This document shows positions 27,034-34,766 of a stretch of 64,000 nucleotides of DNA, piece after piece. How positions within the stretch are numbered: the stretch's first letter is position 1; each line of letters opens with the position of its first letter. Below the pieces are notes generated by a model, which made no database searches, had not been told where the DNA came from, and worked only from the letters and a program-made list of their open reading frames with translations. The position numbers and the translations under genes were made by a program. Source of the DNA: Firmicutes bacterium UBA6113 (GTDB lineage Bacteria; Bacillota; Clostridia; Tissierellales; Sedimentibacteraceae); the NCBI GenBank assembly GCA_002422545.1, contig DIWF01000028.1:1-64000 (forward strand), read 5' to 3'.

Positions 27034-27061
27034 ATTAAACCATTATAATTTAAGGAGGACT

Positions 27062-28264
27062 ATGGATAAAATTAAAATGACAACTCCCCTTGTTGAACTT
27101 GACGGGGACGAAATGGCACGCATAATATGGCACATGGTTAAAGAAAAATTAATTCTCCCCCATGTAGAACTGAAGACGGAATATTACGACCTGCACTTGA
27201 AAAACAGAGATAATACCAATGACAAAGTTACAGTAGATGCTGCAAATGCCATCAGAAAACATGGCGTTGGAGTAAAATGTGCTACAATAACATCAAACAG
27301 TGACAGAAAAATTGAGTATGACTTAAAGAACTTTTTAAAAAGTCCCAACGGCACCATCAGAGACATTCTTGACGGAACAGTGTTCAGAAAACCTATTACC
27401 ATTGAAACCATAACTCCTTTGATACCAAGATGGAAAAAACCAATCACTATAGCCAGACATTCGTATGGAGACATATACGCCTCCACAAGCATGGAGGTTG
27501 ATGCTTTCACTAAAGCAGAATTAGTCCTTACCGACAAGGACAACAATGAAAAAAGAACATTGGTGTATGACTTTAAGGAAAAAGGAATCATAATAGGAGA
27601 ATACAACTTAGATTCCTCTATCAGGTTTTTCGCTGAATCCTGCTTCAAACATGCTGTTGAAGAAAAAACCGACCTCATGTTTTCAGCAAAAGATACGGTT
27701 GTTAAGGCATACGACAACAAGTTTAAGGACATATTTGAAGAACTGTACAAAAATAAATATGAAGAACAATTTGAAAACCTTGGAATCAAGTACACTTACA
27801 CCCTCATTGACGATGCAGTTTCAAGAATAATCAAGTCTGAAGGCGGAATAATCTGGGCCTGCAAAAATTACGACGGAGATGTAATGAGCGACATGATTGC
27901 CACAGTCTTCGGAAGCCTGGCCCTCATGACTTCAGTGCTTGTATCCCCTGACGGCGCTCATGAATTCGAAGCTTCCCACGGAACCGTCAAAATGCACTAT
28001 TACAGACATCTTAAGGGAGAAAAAACTTCAACTAATCCCATTGCAATTATATTTGCATGGACAGGAGCACTGAAAAAACGCGGAGAGCTGGATGGGAATC
28101 TTGAACTTGTGGAATTTGCAGACAGCCTGGAAAAAGCATGCCATGACACTATCAACAGCGGTATCATGACAAAAGACCTTTTTGAAATGTCTTGTGCTGC
28201 AAATAAAAAATATGTAACAACTGAAGAGATAATAGATATTATTTCAAACAACATTAAATTTTAA
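27062..28264 (+). CDS. icd: Isocitrate dehydrogenase, homodimeric eukaryote-like type
   Basis: Isocitrate dehydrogenase of the class found in eukaryotic cytosol and some bacteria, 400 residues: isocitrate to 2-oxoglutarate and CO2. Substrate residues are conserved in CATIT, SPNGTIRDILDGTVFR, RHSYGDIYAS and the Lys of FSAKDT; metal aspartates lie in LIDDAV and YDGDVMSD. In the cofactor loop the human IDH1 sequence HGTVTRHY is HGTVKMHY here, so the Arg that binds the NADP 2'-phosphate is Met while the next His remains; NAD use or dual specificity is possible. AAGGAGG precedes ATG 27062. It is in the aconitase transcription unit. Confidence 0.93.
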   Translation: MDKIKMTTPLVELDGDEMARIIWHMVKEKLILPHVELKTEYYDLHLKNRDNTNDKVTVDAANAIRKHGVGVKCATITSNSDRKIEYDLKNFLKSPNGTIRDILDGTVFRKPITIETITPLIPRWKKPITIARHSYGDIYASTSMEVDAFTKAELVLTDKDNNEKRTLVYDFKEKGIIIGEYNLDSSIRFFAESCFKHAVEEKTDLMFSAKDTVVKAYDNKFKDIFEELYKNKYEEQFENLGIKYTYTLIDDAVSRIIKSEGGIIWACKNYDGDVMSDMIATVFGSLALMTSVLVSPDGAHEFEASHGTVKMHYYRHLKGEKTSTNPIAIIFAWTGALKKRGELDGNLELVEFADSLEKACHDTINSGIMTKDLFEMSCAANKKYVTTEEIIDIISNNIKF

Positions 28265-28266
28265 TC

Positions 28267-28290
28267 TTAGGGCGAGTCTTGTACCCGCCC
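28267..28290. repeat. Partial copy A of GTAGGGG palindromic repeat
   Basis: TTAGGGCGAGTCTTGTACCC followed by GCCCG matches the left half of the dispersed element seen complete at 34550-34630. It lies just after the IDH stop codon. Confidence 0.6.
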
Positions 28291-28344
28291 GCGCCGGAGT
28301 AACCAGGCCTTTCTACAAGTGAAGTAATCTATCATCAACCTAAG

Positions 28345-28370
28345 CATCCTGACTACAGGATGTTTTTTTA
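28345..28370 (+). terminator. Terminator after aconitase-IDH unit
   Basis: CATCCT-gactac-AGGATG followed by TTTTTTTA. It is preceded by ATCATCAACCTAAG, a motif also found before the hairpins downstream of AOR and of the NuoG-like gene. Confidence 0.8.
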
Positions 28371-28439
28371 CTGTCAATAATTTTATTCTACTATAAGTTC
28401 ACAAAATTGAAAAAGATTTACCTTTAGTCATATTTCGTC

Positions 28440-28468
28440 TTGAAAAATCGTTTTTTATGTGGTAAAAT
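28440..28468 (+). promoter_or_regulatory. Promoter of moaD/AOR operon
   Basis: TTGAAA and TAAAAT are spaced by 17 bases and lie 32 bases before the moaD start. Confidence 0.65.
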
Positions 28469-28500
28469 ATAGAAGATGGAAATAACGTTTGAGGATAGCT

Positions 28501-28725
28501 ATGGAAATAGAAGTTAGATTGTTTGCAACATTTAGGATTGGCAGATGGATGAGCAAACGTTTGTCATTTCAGGATGATGCTAAGATAATAGATGTTCTGG
28601 ATTATCTGGACATCAAAAAAGAAGAACTTGGACTGGTTCTTGTTAACGGAAGTTACAAGGAAGTTGATGAAAAATTGAATAATGAAGATATTTTGGCAAT
28701 TTTTCCTCCTGTTGCAGGAGGTTAA
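28501..28725 (+). CDS. MoaD/ThiS-family sulphur carrier protein
   Basis: Ubiquitin-fold sulphur carrier of 74 residues ending in FPPVAGG; the C-terminal Gly-Gly is adenylated and thiocarboxylated to donate sulphur for the dithiolene of molybdopterin or tungstopterin. It is a MoaD rather than ThiS candidate because it heads the operon of a tungsten-type aldehyde oxidoreductase; separate MoaD-like genes are commonly linked to AOR genes. Start ATG 28501 with GAGG at six bases is preferred to the TTG at 28489. The predicted Moco/Tuco riboswitch begins one base after its stop. Confidence 0.85.
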   Translation: MEIEVRLFATFRIGRWMSKRLSFQDDAKIIDVLDYLDIKKEELGLVLVNGSYKEVDEKLNNEDILAIFPPVAGG

Positions 28726-28813
28726 TGTTCCGATTCATGGTTGACCTCATGGGCCGCTGTGAACGTTAGGGCGTGAAAAGCAATTTTTGCACCTGCCATT
28801 GCGCAAAGGGACA
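28726..28813 (+). ncRNA. Candidate Moco/Tuco riboswitch aptamer
   Basis: An 88-base structured segment. The outer helix pairs TGTTCC (28726-28731) with GGGACA (28808-28813). Inside are short helices ACG/CGT, GCAA/TTGC and TTGCGCAA, and the conserved-looking stretches GGGCCGCTGTGAACG and GCACCTGCC. The layout and its location before a molybdo/tungstopterin enzyme match the Moco RNA motif class as I recall it. The 3' strand of the closing helix is also the 5' arm of the following terminator, so the two are mutually exclusive. Ligand assignment is inference. Confidence 0.65.
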
Positions 28814-28850
28814 CAAATAAACTGTTGTTTATTTGTGTCCCTTTTATTTT
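28808..28850 (+). terminator. Riboswitch expression-platform terminator
   Basis: GGGACACAAATAAA pairs perfectly over 14 bp with TTTATTTGTGTCCC, loop CTGTTG, followed by TTTTATTTT. It shares GGGACA with the aptamer closing helix: if the aptamer forms, this terminator cannot. Confidence 0.85.
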
Positions 28851-28931
28851 AATCGATGATTAAAATAATGCTCTTATAAAATACATTGCACTGAAGGAGG
28901 TGGATTCTGACACAAGGTGTCAGAAGGTAAA

Positions 28932-29411
28932 ATGTCAAAAGGTTTAGTTGTATCGCCAGAAAAATGTACTGGTTGCAGAACATGTGAACTGGCATGTTCC
29001 TACAGCAAAGGGGATAATTTCAATCCAAAAGATTCTGCTGTTTCAGTTATGTTTTATGACGAAATTGGTCTGCAGATTCCTATGATGTGCATGCAATGCG
29101 ATGAACCGCACTGTATGACTGTATGTGTTGTTAACGCCCTCACCAAGGATGAAAAAACAGGCGTGGTAAATTATGACAGAGAAAAATGTATTGGATGCAA
29201 AATGTGCGTAAGCGCATGCCCATTCGGCAACATGACTTACAGTTCAAGATTAAAAAGAGTAATAAAATGCGATATGTGCGGCGGAGATCCTCAATGTGTT
29301 AAAATGTGCGGCTATGGCGCTATTGAGTACAAGGAATTGGACAGCGCATTGGATAAGAGGAAAATTATTGCCAACCAATTTAAAGAAGCATTTGGAGAGG
29401 GGGCTAAATAA
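28932..29411 (+). CDS. Four-cluster 4Fe-4S ferredoxin subunit of AOR
   Basis: About 159 residues with four cysteine motifs: CTGCRTCELAC, CMQCDEPHCMTVC, CIGCKMCVSAC and CDMCGGDPQCVKMC, as in HycB/DmsB-type electron-transfer subunits. It should carry electrons from the tungsten site to the NADH-linked subunits or to free ferredoxin in the cytosol. ATG 28932 has AGAAGG just before it; an in-frame GTG at 28917 has AGGAGGTGG but 13 bases away, so the start is uncertain by five residues. Its stop overlaps the AOR start by one base. Confidence 0.9.
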   Translation: MSKGLVVSPEKCTGCRTCELACSYSKGDNFNPKDSAVSVMFYDEIGLQIPMMCMQCDEPHCMTVCVVNALTKDEKTGVVNYDREKCIGCKMCVSACPFGNMTYSSRLKRVIKCDMCGGDPQCVKMCGYGAIEYKELDSALDKRKIIANQFKEAFGEGAK

Positions 29412-31246
29412 TGAAAGGTTATACTGGAAAATTAATAAGAGTTGATTTGACAAACAAGACTATCAAAACAGAAAAACTTAACATGAATTATGCCAAGGAC
29501 TATTTCGGCGGAAGAGGACTTGGTTCTAAATACTTGTACGAAGAAGTTGATCCTACCATAGATGCTTTAAGTCCTGAAAACAAGCTAATATTCATGACCG
29601 GTCCTGTTACAGGTACATATGCCACATGCGCAGGAAGATTCAACGTTGTTGCAAAAGCTCCTCTCACTGGAACAATAGGCGCTGCTAACTCAGGCGGATA
29701 CTTTGGACCTGAGCTCAAATTTGCAGGCTATGACGGAATAATATTTGAAGGAAAATCAAACACACCGGTTTACTTGCACATAAATGATGATTTAGTAGAA
29801 ATAAAAGATGCTTCTCACCTCTGGGGTAAAAATGTTTTTGAAACAACAGACATGCTTCTTGCTGAAAATGAAGACGATGCAAAAGTTGCATGCATAGGCC
29901 CTGCAGGAGAAAAACTTGTTCTTTTCGCAGCTATAATGAATGACCGCGACAGAGCTGCCGGAAGATCAGGTCTTGGCGCTGTTATGGGAAGCAAGAATTT
30001 AAAAGCAGTTGTTGTAAAAGGAACAAACGGCATAGGTGTTGCCAATGCAATGCAGTTTAACAAAGCAGCACAGGATGCAAGAGAAAAAGTTCTAGCAAAC
30101 GGAGTAACCGGAAAAAACGGCGGACTTCAAACTTACGGAACAGAAGTTCTTGTAAACATATTGAATGAAATGCATGCCCTTCCTACAAACAACTGGCAGT
30201 CTTCAAGATTTGAAGATGCAGAAAAAATAAGCGGCGAATACTTGGTTGAAAAATATCTCGTAAAAAACAAAGCTTGTTTTGCATGTCCAATAGGCTGTGG
30301 TAGAGTTGTAAAAATTCCTGACGGAAAATACAAAGGAATAGTTGCAGGTCCTGAATATGAAGCAGGCTGGTCATATGGAGCTTCCTGCGGAATAAACGAC
30401 ATCAATGAAATAGATAAGGCAAACCATGTGTGCAACATGCTTGGAATGGACCCTATAACAATGGGAGCTACAATTGCATGTGCAATGGAACTTTACGAAA
30501 AAGGATATCTGCCTAAAGAAGATTTAGGCGGCGAAGAGCTTGTATTCGGAGATGCTCAGTCAATAATGAAATGGACTGAAAAAGCCGGCTACAGAGAAGG
30601 TTTTGGTGACATACTTGCTCTAGGTTCATACAGAATGGCAGAAAAATATGGTCATCCTGAATTTTCAATGACTGTTAAAAAACAGGAAATGCCTGCATAT
30701 GACGGCAGAGCAATTCAAGGCATGGGACTTTCCTACGCTACAAGCAACCGCGGCGGCTGCCATGTAAGAGGATATGTAACAAGCACAGAAGTTCTTGGAA
30801 TCCCAATGAAGACTGATCCTCTCACTACAGAAGGAAAAGCTGGTCTGGTTAAATTGTTCCAGGATCTTACTGCAGTTGTTGACTCTTCAGACATTTGTCT
30901 GTTCACTACATTTGCAATTGGTCTTCCTGAAGTATCAAATCTTCTTCGAGGAACCGCAGGAATTGAAATGACAGACGAAGAAATATTAAAAGCAGGAGAA
31001 AGAATCTGGAATCTCGAAAAAATATTCAACCTTGAAGCAGGACTCACCAGAGAAGATGATTACCTTCCTCCAAGACTTCTCAAGGAACCTGTAACAAGCG
31101 GTCCTTCAAAAGGAAAGGTTACTGAACTTGAGGTAATGCTCAATGAATATTACGCTGCAAGAGGATGGGACGAATATGGCGTTCCTACAGATGATAAGCT
31201 TGAAGAACTTGGTCTGGAAATGAAATCAGCACAGGCAGCATATTAA
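29411..31246 (+). CDS. Aldehyde ferredoxin oxidoreductase, tungsten type
   Basis: AOR-family catalytic subunit, 611 residues, oxidising aldehydes to acids at a bis-tungstopterin site. Start GKLIRVDLTNKTIK, early FGGRGLGSKYLY, FMTGPVTGTYATCAGRF and AGRSGLGAVMGSKNLKAV are family hallmarks. The [4Fe-4S] cluster ligands are CFACPIGC (C-x2-C-x3-C) and a distal Cys in SSDICLF. Tight coupling to the ferredoxin upstream and the NuoEFG-like genes downstream suggests a multi-subunit, NAD(H)- and ferredoxin-linked complex. Metal (W rather than Mo) is inferred from the family. Confidence 0.95.
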   Translation: MKGYTGKLIRVDLTNKTIKTEKLNMNYAKDYFGGRGLGSKYLYEEVDPTIDALSPENKLIFMTGPVTGTYATCAGRFNVVAKAPLTGTIGAANSGGYFGPELKFAGYDGIIFEGKSNTPVYLHINDDLVEIKDASHLWGKNVFETTDMLLAENEDDAKVACIGPAGEKLVLFAAIMNDRDRAAGRSGLGAVMGSKNLKAVVVKGTNGIGVANAMQFNKAAQDAREKVLANGVTGKNGGLQTYGTEVLVNILNEMHALPTNNWQSSRFEDAEKISGEYLVEKYLVKNKACFACPIGCGRVVKIPDGKYKGIVAGPEYEAGWSYGASCGINDINEIDKANHVCNMLGMDPITMGATIACAMELYEKGYLPKEDLGGEELVFGDAQSIMKWTEKAGYREGFGDILALGSYRMAEKYGHPEFSMTVKKQEMPAYDGRAIQGMGLSYATSNRGGCHVRGYVTSTEVLGIPMKTDPLTTEGKAGLVKLFQDLTAVVDSSDICLFTTFAIGLPEVSNLLRGTAGIEMTDEEILKAGERIWNLEKIFNLEAGLTREDDYLPPRLLKEPVTSGPSKGKVTELEVMLNEYYAARGWDEYGVPTDDKLEELGLEMKSAQAAY

Positions 31247-31317
31247 TACTAATAAATAAAACAGGACATCCTTTTAGGATGTTCCGATTGAATGACAATC
31301 CTCGAATTCTACAAGTT

Positions 31318-31364
31318 GTAGGGGCGGGTCTTGTACCCGCTCAGGTGGCAGTGCCCTCCCCTAC
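31318..31364. repeat. Short copy B of GTAGGGG palindromic repeat
   Basis: Starts GTAGGGGCGGGTCTTGTACC and ends GCCCTCCCCTAC, with internal sequence shortened relative to the 81-bp copy C. It lies between AOR and the NuoE-like gene, flanked by two hairpins with near-identical arms (ACATCC/GGATGT and GAACATC/GATGTTC). Confidence 0.7.
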
Positions 31365-31436
31365 TAAATTTAGATAAATGTCATCAAACTGAACATCATT
31401 TATGGATGTTCTGAATTTTAAATGAAGGTGATAACG

Positions 31437-31913
31437 ATGGTTGATTCTAGCATCGACTTGATGGAATCAAATGAAATATTAAAAAAATATCCTCCTGAAA
31501 AAAGGTTCACTCTTGCAATACTTCAGGATGTTCAAAAACAATACGGATATGTGCCCAGAGAAACCATGAATTTAATTGCTGAATACTTAAGCCAGCCCGT
31601 AAGTGAAATTTACAGCATGGCCACATTTTATAAGGCACTAAGCCTCAAGGCCAAAGGAAAATACATCATCAAGGTCTGTAATGGCACAGCCTGTCACATA
31701 AGGGGTTCAAATGCATTGATGGATGAAGTTGCGGAGGTTCTTGACATCATTCCTGGAGAAACAACGTCCGACGGATTGTTTTCAATTGAAATTGTTAACT
31801 GTCTCGGTGCCTGTGCACTGGCTCCTGTCATGGTTATTGATGATAAATATTATGGCGGAATGACCAAGGAAAAAGTGAAGTCAGTAATTGAAGAATACAG
31901 GAGGGCAAAATGA
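31437..31913 (+). CDS. NuoE-like [2Fe-2S] subunit
   Basis: About 158 residues, thioredoxin-fold 24-kDa subunit of NADH dehydrogenase/bifurcating enzymes. Four cluster cysteines are in CNGTACH and VNCLGACALAP; YPPEKRFTLAILQDVQKQYGY is the helical N-terminal domain. ATG 31437 has AAGGTGAT in front; ATG 31422 is embedded in that site. It overlaps the NuoF-like gene by four bases (ATGA). Part of the predicted electron-bifurcation module of the AOR complex. Confidence 0.92.
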   Translation: MVDSSIDLMESNEILKKYPPEKRFTLAILQDVQKQYGYVPRETMNLIAEYLSQPVSEIYSMATFYKALSLKAKGKYIIKVCNGTACHIRGSNALMDEVAEVLDIIPGETTSDGLFSIEIVNCLGACALAPVMVIDDKYYGGMTKEKVKSVIEEYRRAK

Positions 31914-33721
31914 GCAGCGAAAAAAGAAAAATACTGGTGTGCTGCGGTACCGGCTGTCTTGCCAACAACAGCTACAATGTGTACACAAAGTTTCTTGACA
32001 GATTGAAAAATACATCAATAGATGTGGTTCCCTCAGTTAAGTCTACCGGATGCAACGGTCTGTGCGAAAAAGGACCGGTTGTTAAAATTCTTCCTGATGA
32101 AATTTCATATTTCAAGGTAAAAGAATCAGATGTAGATGAAATAGTTGAAAAAAACATACTTAACGGTGAAGTTGTTGACCGGCTCCTCTACTTTGACACC
32201 AACGAGAAAAAAAGAATTGTGTCTCACAAGGATGCATCCTTTTACAAGCATCAAAACAAAATTGCCCTTCGAAACATAGGTGAAATAGACCCTCAAAGCA
32301 TTGAAGACTACAAGGAGCGGGGTGGCTACATGGCACTTGAAAAAGTTTTGTTTTCAATGACTCCCGAACAGATAATTAAGGAAATTGAATCTTCAGGATT
32401 AAGAGGAAGAGGCGGAGCCGGATTCCCCACCGGAAACAAGTGGAGAACATGCTTTCAATTTGAAAACAATCCAAAATACGTTGTTTGCAACGGTGATGAA
32501 GGTGACCCCGGCGCTTTCATGGACAGAAGCGTCATGGAAGGCGACCCTAACACTGTAATTGAAGGAATGATAATCTGTGCATTTGCAATTAATTCAAACA
32601 GAGGTTTCCTATACATAAGGGACGAGTACCAACTGGCGAGAAAAAATATGCAGCTGGCCATTGAAAGTGCCATGGCTCATGGTTATCTCGGGAAAAACAT
32701 CATGGGAAGCGGTTTTGACTTTGACCTTGAAATCGTAAGAGGCGGAGGAGCTTTTGTATGCGGTGAGTCAAGCGCACTCATGGCTTCAATTGAAGGAAGC
32801 GTCGGCGAGCCCAGAGCCAAGTACATAAGAAGCGTAGAAAAAGGTTTGTGGGACCAGCCTACTGTACTTAACAACGTTGAAACATGGGCCAATGTCCCCC
32901 CCATTATATTAAACGGAGCCGATTGGTTCAGAAACTTAGGAACAGAAAAAAATTCCGGCACAAAAGTTTTCTCTCTTGTAGGAAAAGTAAAAAATACTGG
33001 CCTTGTGGAAATTCCAATGGGAACAACCCTAAGAGAGCTTGTTTTTGACATAGGCGGTGGAATAATCAAGGACAGGCCGTTCAAAGCGGTGCAGACAGGA
33101 GGTCCTTCCGGAGGATGTATTCCTAAGGAACACCTTGATGTTTCCATGGACTTTGATTCTCTTAACAATATCGGCTCCATGATGGGCTCAGGCGGCGTCA
33201 TAGTAATGGACGACACCACGTGTATGGTTGAACTTGCAAGATACTACATGGAATTTCTTGCTGAAGAATCCTGCGGAAAATGCACAACATGCAGAGAAGG
33301 CATCAGCACAATGGTTAAAATTCTAAACAACATTACAAACGGCAACGGAAAAATGGAAGATTTGGATCTCCTTGAAAGTTTGAGCGGCACAATCAAGGAT
33401 GCATCTCTTTGCGGTCTTGGAAAGACTGCACCAAATCCTGTTATGACAACATTGAAATATTTCAGGGACGAATATATTGATCACATTGTTAATAAAAAGT
33501 GCAGCGCAGGTGTGTGCAAGAATCTCACATCCTACTCTATTGACAAAGACACATGTATAGGATGTGGATTATGTGCAAAGAAATGCCCAACAGGTGCAAT
33601 TTCAGGAACGCTTAAATCTCCTCACGAAATTAGTCATGACACATGCATTAAATGCGGCACATGCTTCTCTGTATGTCCGTCAGGAGCTGTTGTAATCGGA
33701 GGTGCTGCAAATGAAAATTAA
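31910..33721 (+). CDS. NuoF/HydB-like NADH-binding flavoprotein
   Basis: 603 residues with three parts: an N-terminal thioredoxin-like [2Fe-2S] domain (VCCGTGCLANNS, STGCNGLCEKGP), the NuoF core binding NAD(H) and FMN (GLRGRGGAGFPTGNKW, GDEGDPGAFMDRS) with its [4Fe-4S] site ESCGKCTTCREG, and a C-terminal two-cluster ferredoxin domain (CIGCGLCAKKCPTGAI; CIKCGTCFSVCPSGAV). This is the domain plan of HydB and Bfu-type bifurcating subunits. It overlaps both neighbours, so the three proteins are made together. Confidence 0.94.
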   Translation: MSSEKRKILVCCGTGCLANNSYNVYTKFLDRLKNTSIDVVPSVKSTGCNGLCEKGPVVKILPDEISYFKVKESDVDEIVEKNILNGEVVDRLLYFDTNEKKRIVSHKDASFYKHQNKIALRNIGEIDPQSIEDYKERGGYMALEKVLFSMTPEQIIKEIESSGLRGRGGAGFPTGNKWRTCFQFENNPKYVVCNGDEGDPGAFMDRSVMEGDPNTVIEGMIICAFAINSNRGFLYIRDEYQLARKNMQLAIESAMAHGYLGKNIMGSGFDFDLEIVRGGGAFVCGESSALMASIEGSVGEPRAKYIRSVEKGLWDQPTVLNNVETWANVPPIILNGADWFRNLGTEKNSGTKVFSLVGKVKNTGLVEIPMGTTLRELVFDIGGGIIKDRPFKAVQTGGPSGGCIPKEHLDVSMDFDSLNNIGSMMGSGGVIVMDDTTCMVELARYYMEFLAEESCGKCTTCREGISTMVKILNNITNGNGKMEDLDLLESLSGTIKDASLCGLGKTAPNPVMTTLKYFRDEYIDHIVNKKCSAGVCKNLTSYSIDKDTCIGCGLCAKKCPTGAISGTLKSPHEISHDTCIKCGTCFSVCPSGAVVIGGAANEN

Positions 33722-34475
33722 AATTGATGGTAATCTTTACGAAGGAATTCCCGGAGAAACTCTTATGGAGCTTGCCAAAAGAAACAATGTGGAAATCCCC
33801 AACCTTTGTCACAAGATAGGATTTGAAGGCCAGGGACGCTGCAGGCTGTGCATGGTTGAAGTAAATGAAGGAAGACGCACAAAAGTTGTTTCATCATGTG
33901 TATTCCCCATTAAAGACGGCCTGGAGGTAGTTACAAATTCCGATAAGATTAAAAAAATGCGCAAGGATATAATCTTGCTTCTTTTGCTTAAAACTCCAAA
34001 CAACCAGTACATTAAAAAACTGGCTGAAGAATATGAAGTCACAGCACCTGAAAGATACGAAGATTTAACAAACACGGAAGACTGCATTTTGTGCGGATTG
34101 TGCGTCAAGGCCTGCGAAAAGATGGGAACATCTGCAATTTCTCTTGTGAACAGAGGAACAACAAAAAAAATTTCCACTCCCTATGATGACTCCTCCAAGG
34201 ACTGCATAGGCTGCGGAGCATGTGCAGAAGTATGCCCGACCAAAGCCATAAGTCTTGAAGATAAAAACAGCACCAGGACCATTTGGAAAAAGGAATTTAA
34301 TCTCGTGAAATGCACAAGCTGCGGAAAATATTACACTACAAAAGAAGCTTTGAATTTTATCAATAAAAAGCTTGGTGAAGAAAGTTCTGAACACATTTGC
34401 GAATCATGCAGAAAAAAAAGCATTAGCAAAAAATTTAAAGAATCCTACAAGGATTATGCATCACATATAAAATAA
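33711..34475 (+). CDS. NuoG/HydA-N-like iron-sulphur subunit
   Basis: 254 residues. The N-terminus is a [2Fe-2S] ferredoxin domain (NLCHKIGFEGQGRCRLCMVEV, with a later Cys in SSCVFP), then CILCGLCVKACEKMG and CIGCGACAEVCPTKAI for two [4Fe-4S] clusters, and a C-terminal CTSCGKYY...CESCRKK that looks like a four-cysteine metal site. The H-cluster domain of HydA and the molybdopterin domain of NuoG are absent, so its partner is the separate AOR. ATG 33711 is used, with GGAGG at eight bases; an in-frame GTG lies inside that site. It overlaps the previous gene. Confidence 0.88.
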   Translation: MKIKIDGNLYEGIPGETLMELAKRNNVEIPNLCHKIGFEGQGRCRLCMVEVNEGRRTKVVSSCVFPIKDGLEVVTNSDKIKKMRKDIILLLLLKTPNNQYIKKLAEEYEVTAPERYEDLTNTEDCILCGLCVKACEKMGTSAISLVNRGTTKKISTPYDDSSKDCIGCGACAEVCPTKAISLEDKNSTRTIWKKEFNLVKCTSCGKYYTTKEALNFINKKLGEESSEHICESCRKKSISKKFKESYKDYASHIK

Positions 34476-34492
34476 AGAGGCATTTTAATATA

Positions 34493-34514
34493 GCAAGGAT
34501 TTCTGAATCCTTGC
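34493..34514 (+). other. Hairpin after the NuoG-like gene
   Basis: GCAAGGAT-ttctga-ATCCTTGC, not followed by a T tract. The same arms recur in the terminator at 34662-34690, on the other side of repeat copy C. Confidence 0.55.
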
Positions 34515-34549
34515 CTCAGACTATTGACAAACCTATTTTCCCATAAATT

Positions 34550-34630
34550 GTAGGGGTGGATCTTGTATCCGCCCGTGTTATAAATTCAATAATTTTGTTA
34601 TCTTCGGGAGGACACGAGGTCCTCCCCTAC
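34550..34630. repeat. Complete copy C of GTAGGGG palindromic repeat
   Basis: 81 bp with terminal inverted repeats GTAGGGG / CCCCTAC. It holds two palindromic ends (GGTGGATCTTGTATCCGCCC and GGGAGGACACGAGGTCCTCCC) joined by an AT-rich centre. Copy E at 38493-38570 is nearly the same along its whole length. Confidence 0.8.
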
Positions 34631-34662
34631 ATTATTGAAACAAATTTGTCATCAACCTGAAG

Positions 34663-34690
34663 CAAGGATATATTAATCCTTGTTTTTTTA
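34663..34690 (+). terminator. Terminator of the AOR operon
   Basis: CAAGGAT-atatta-ATCCTTG followed by TTTTTTTATT, preceded by GTCATCAACCTGAAG. Confidence 0.8.
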
Positions 34691-34766
34691 TTAAAAATCT
34701 CAAAACTTGGAACAATAGAATTTATACAACATAATAATGTTTTATGTAAAAAAAAGGAGGCATTAT

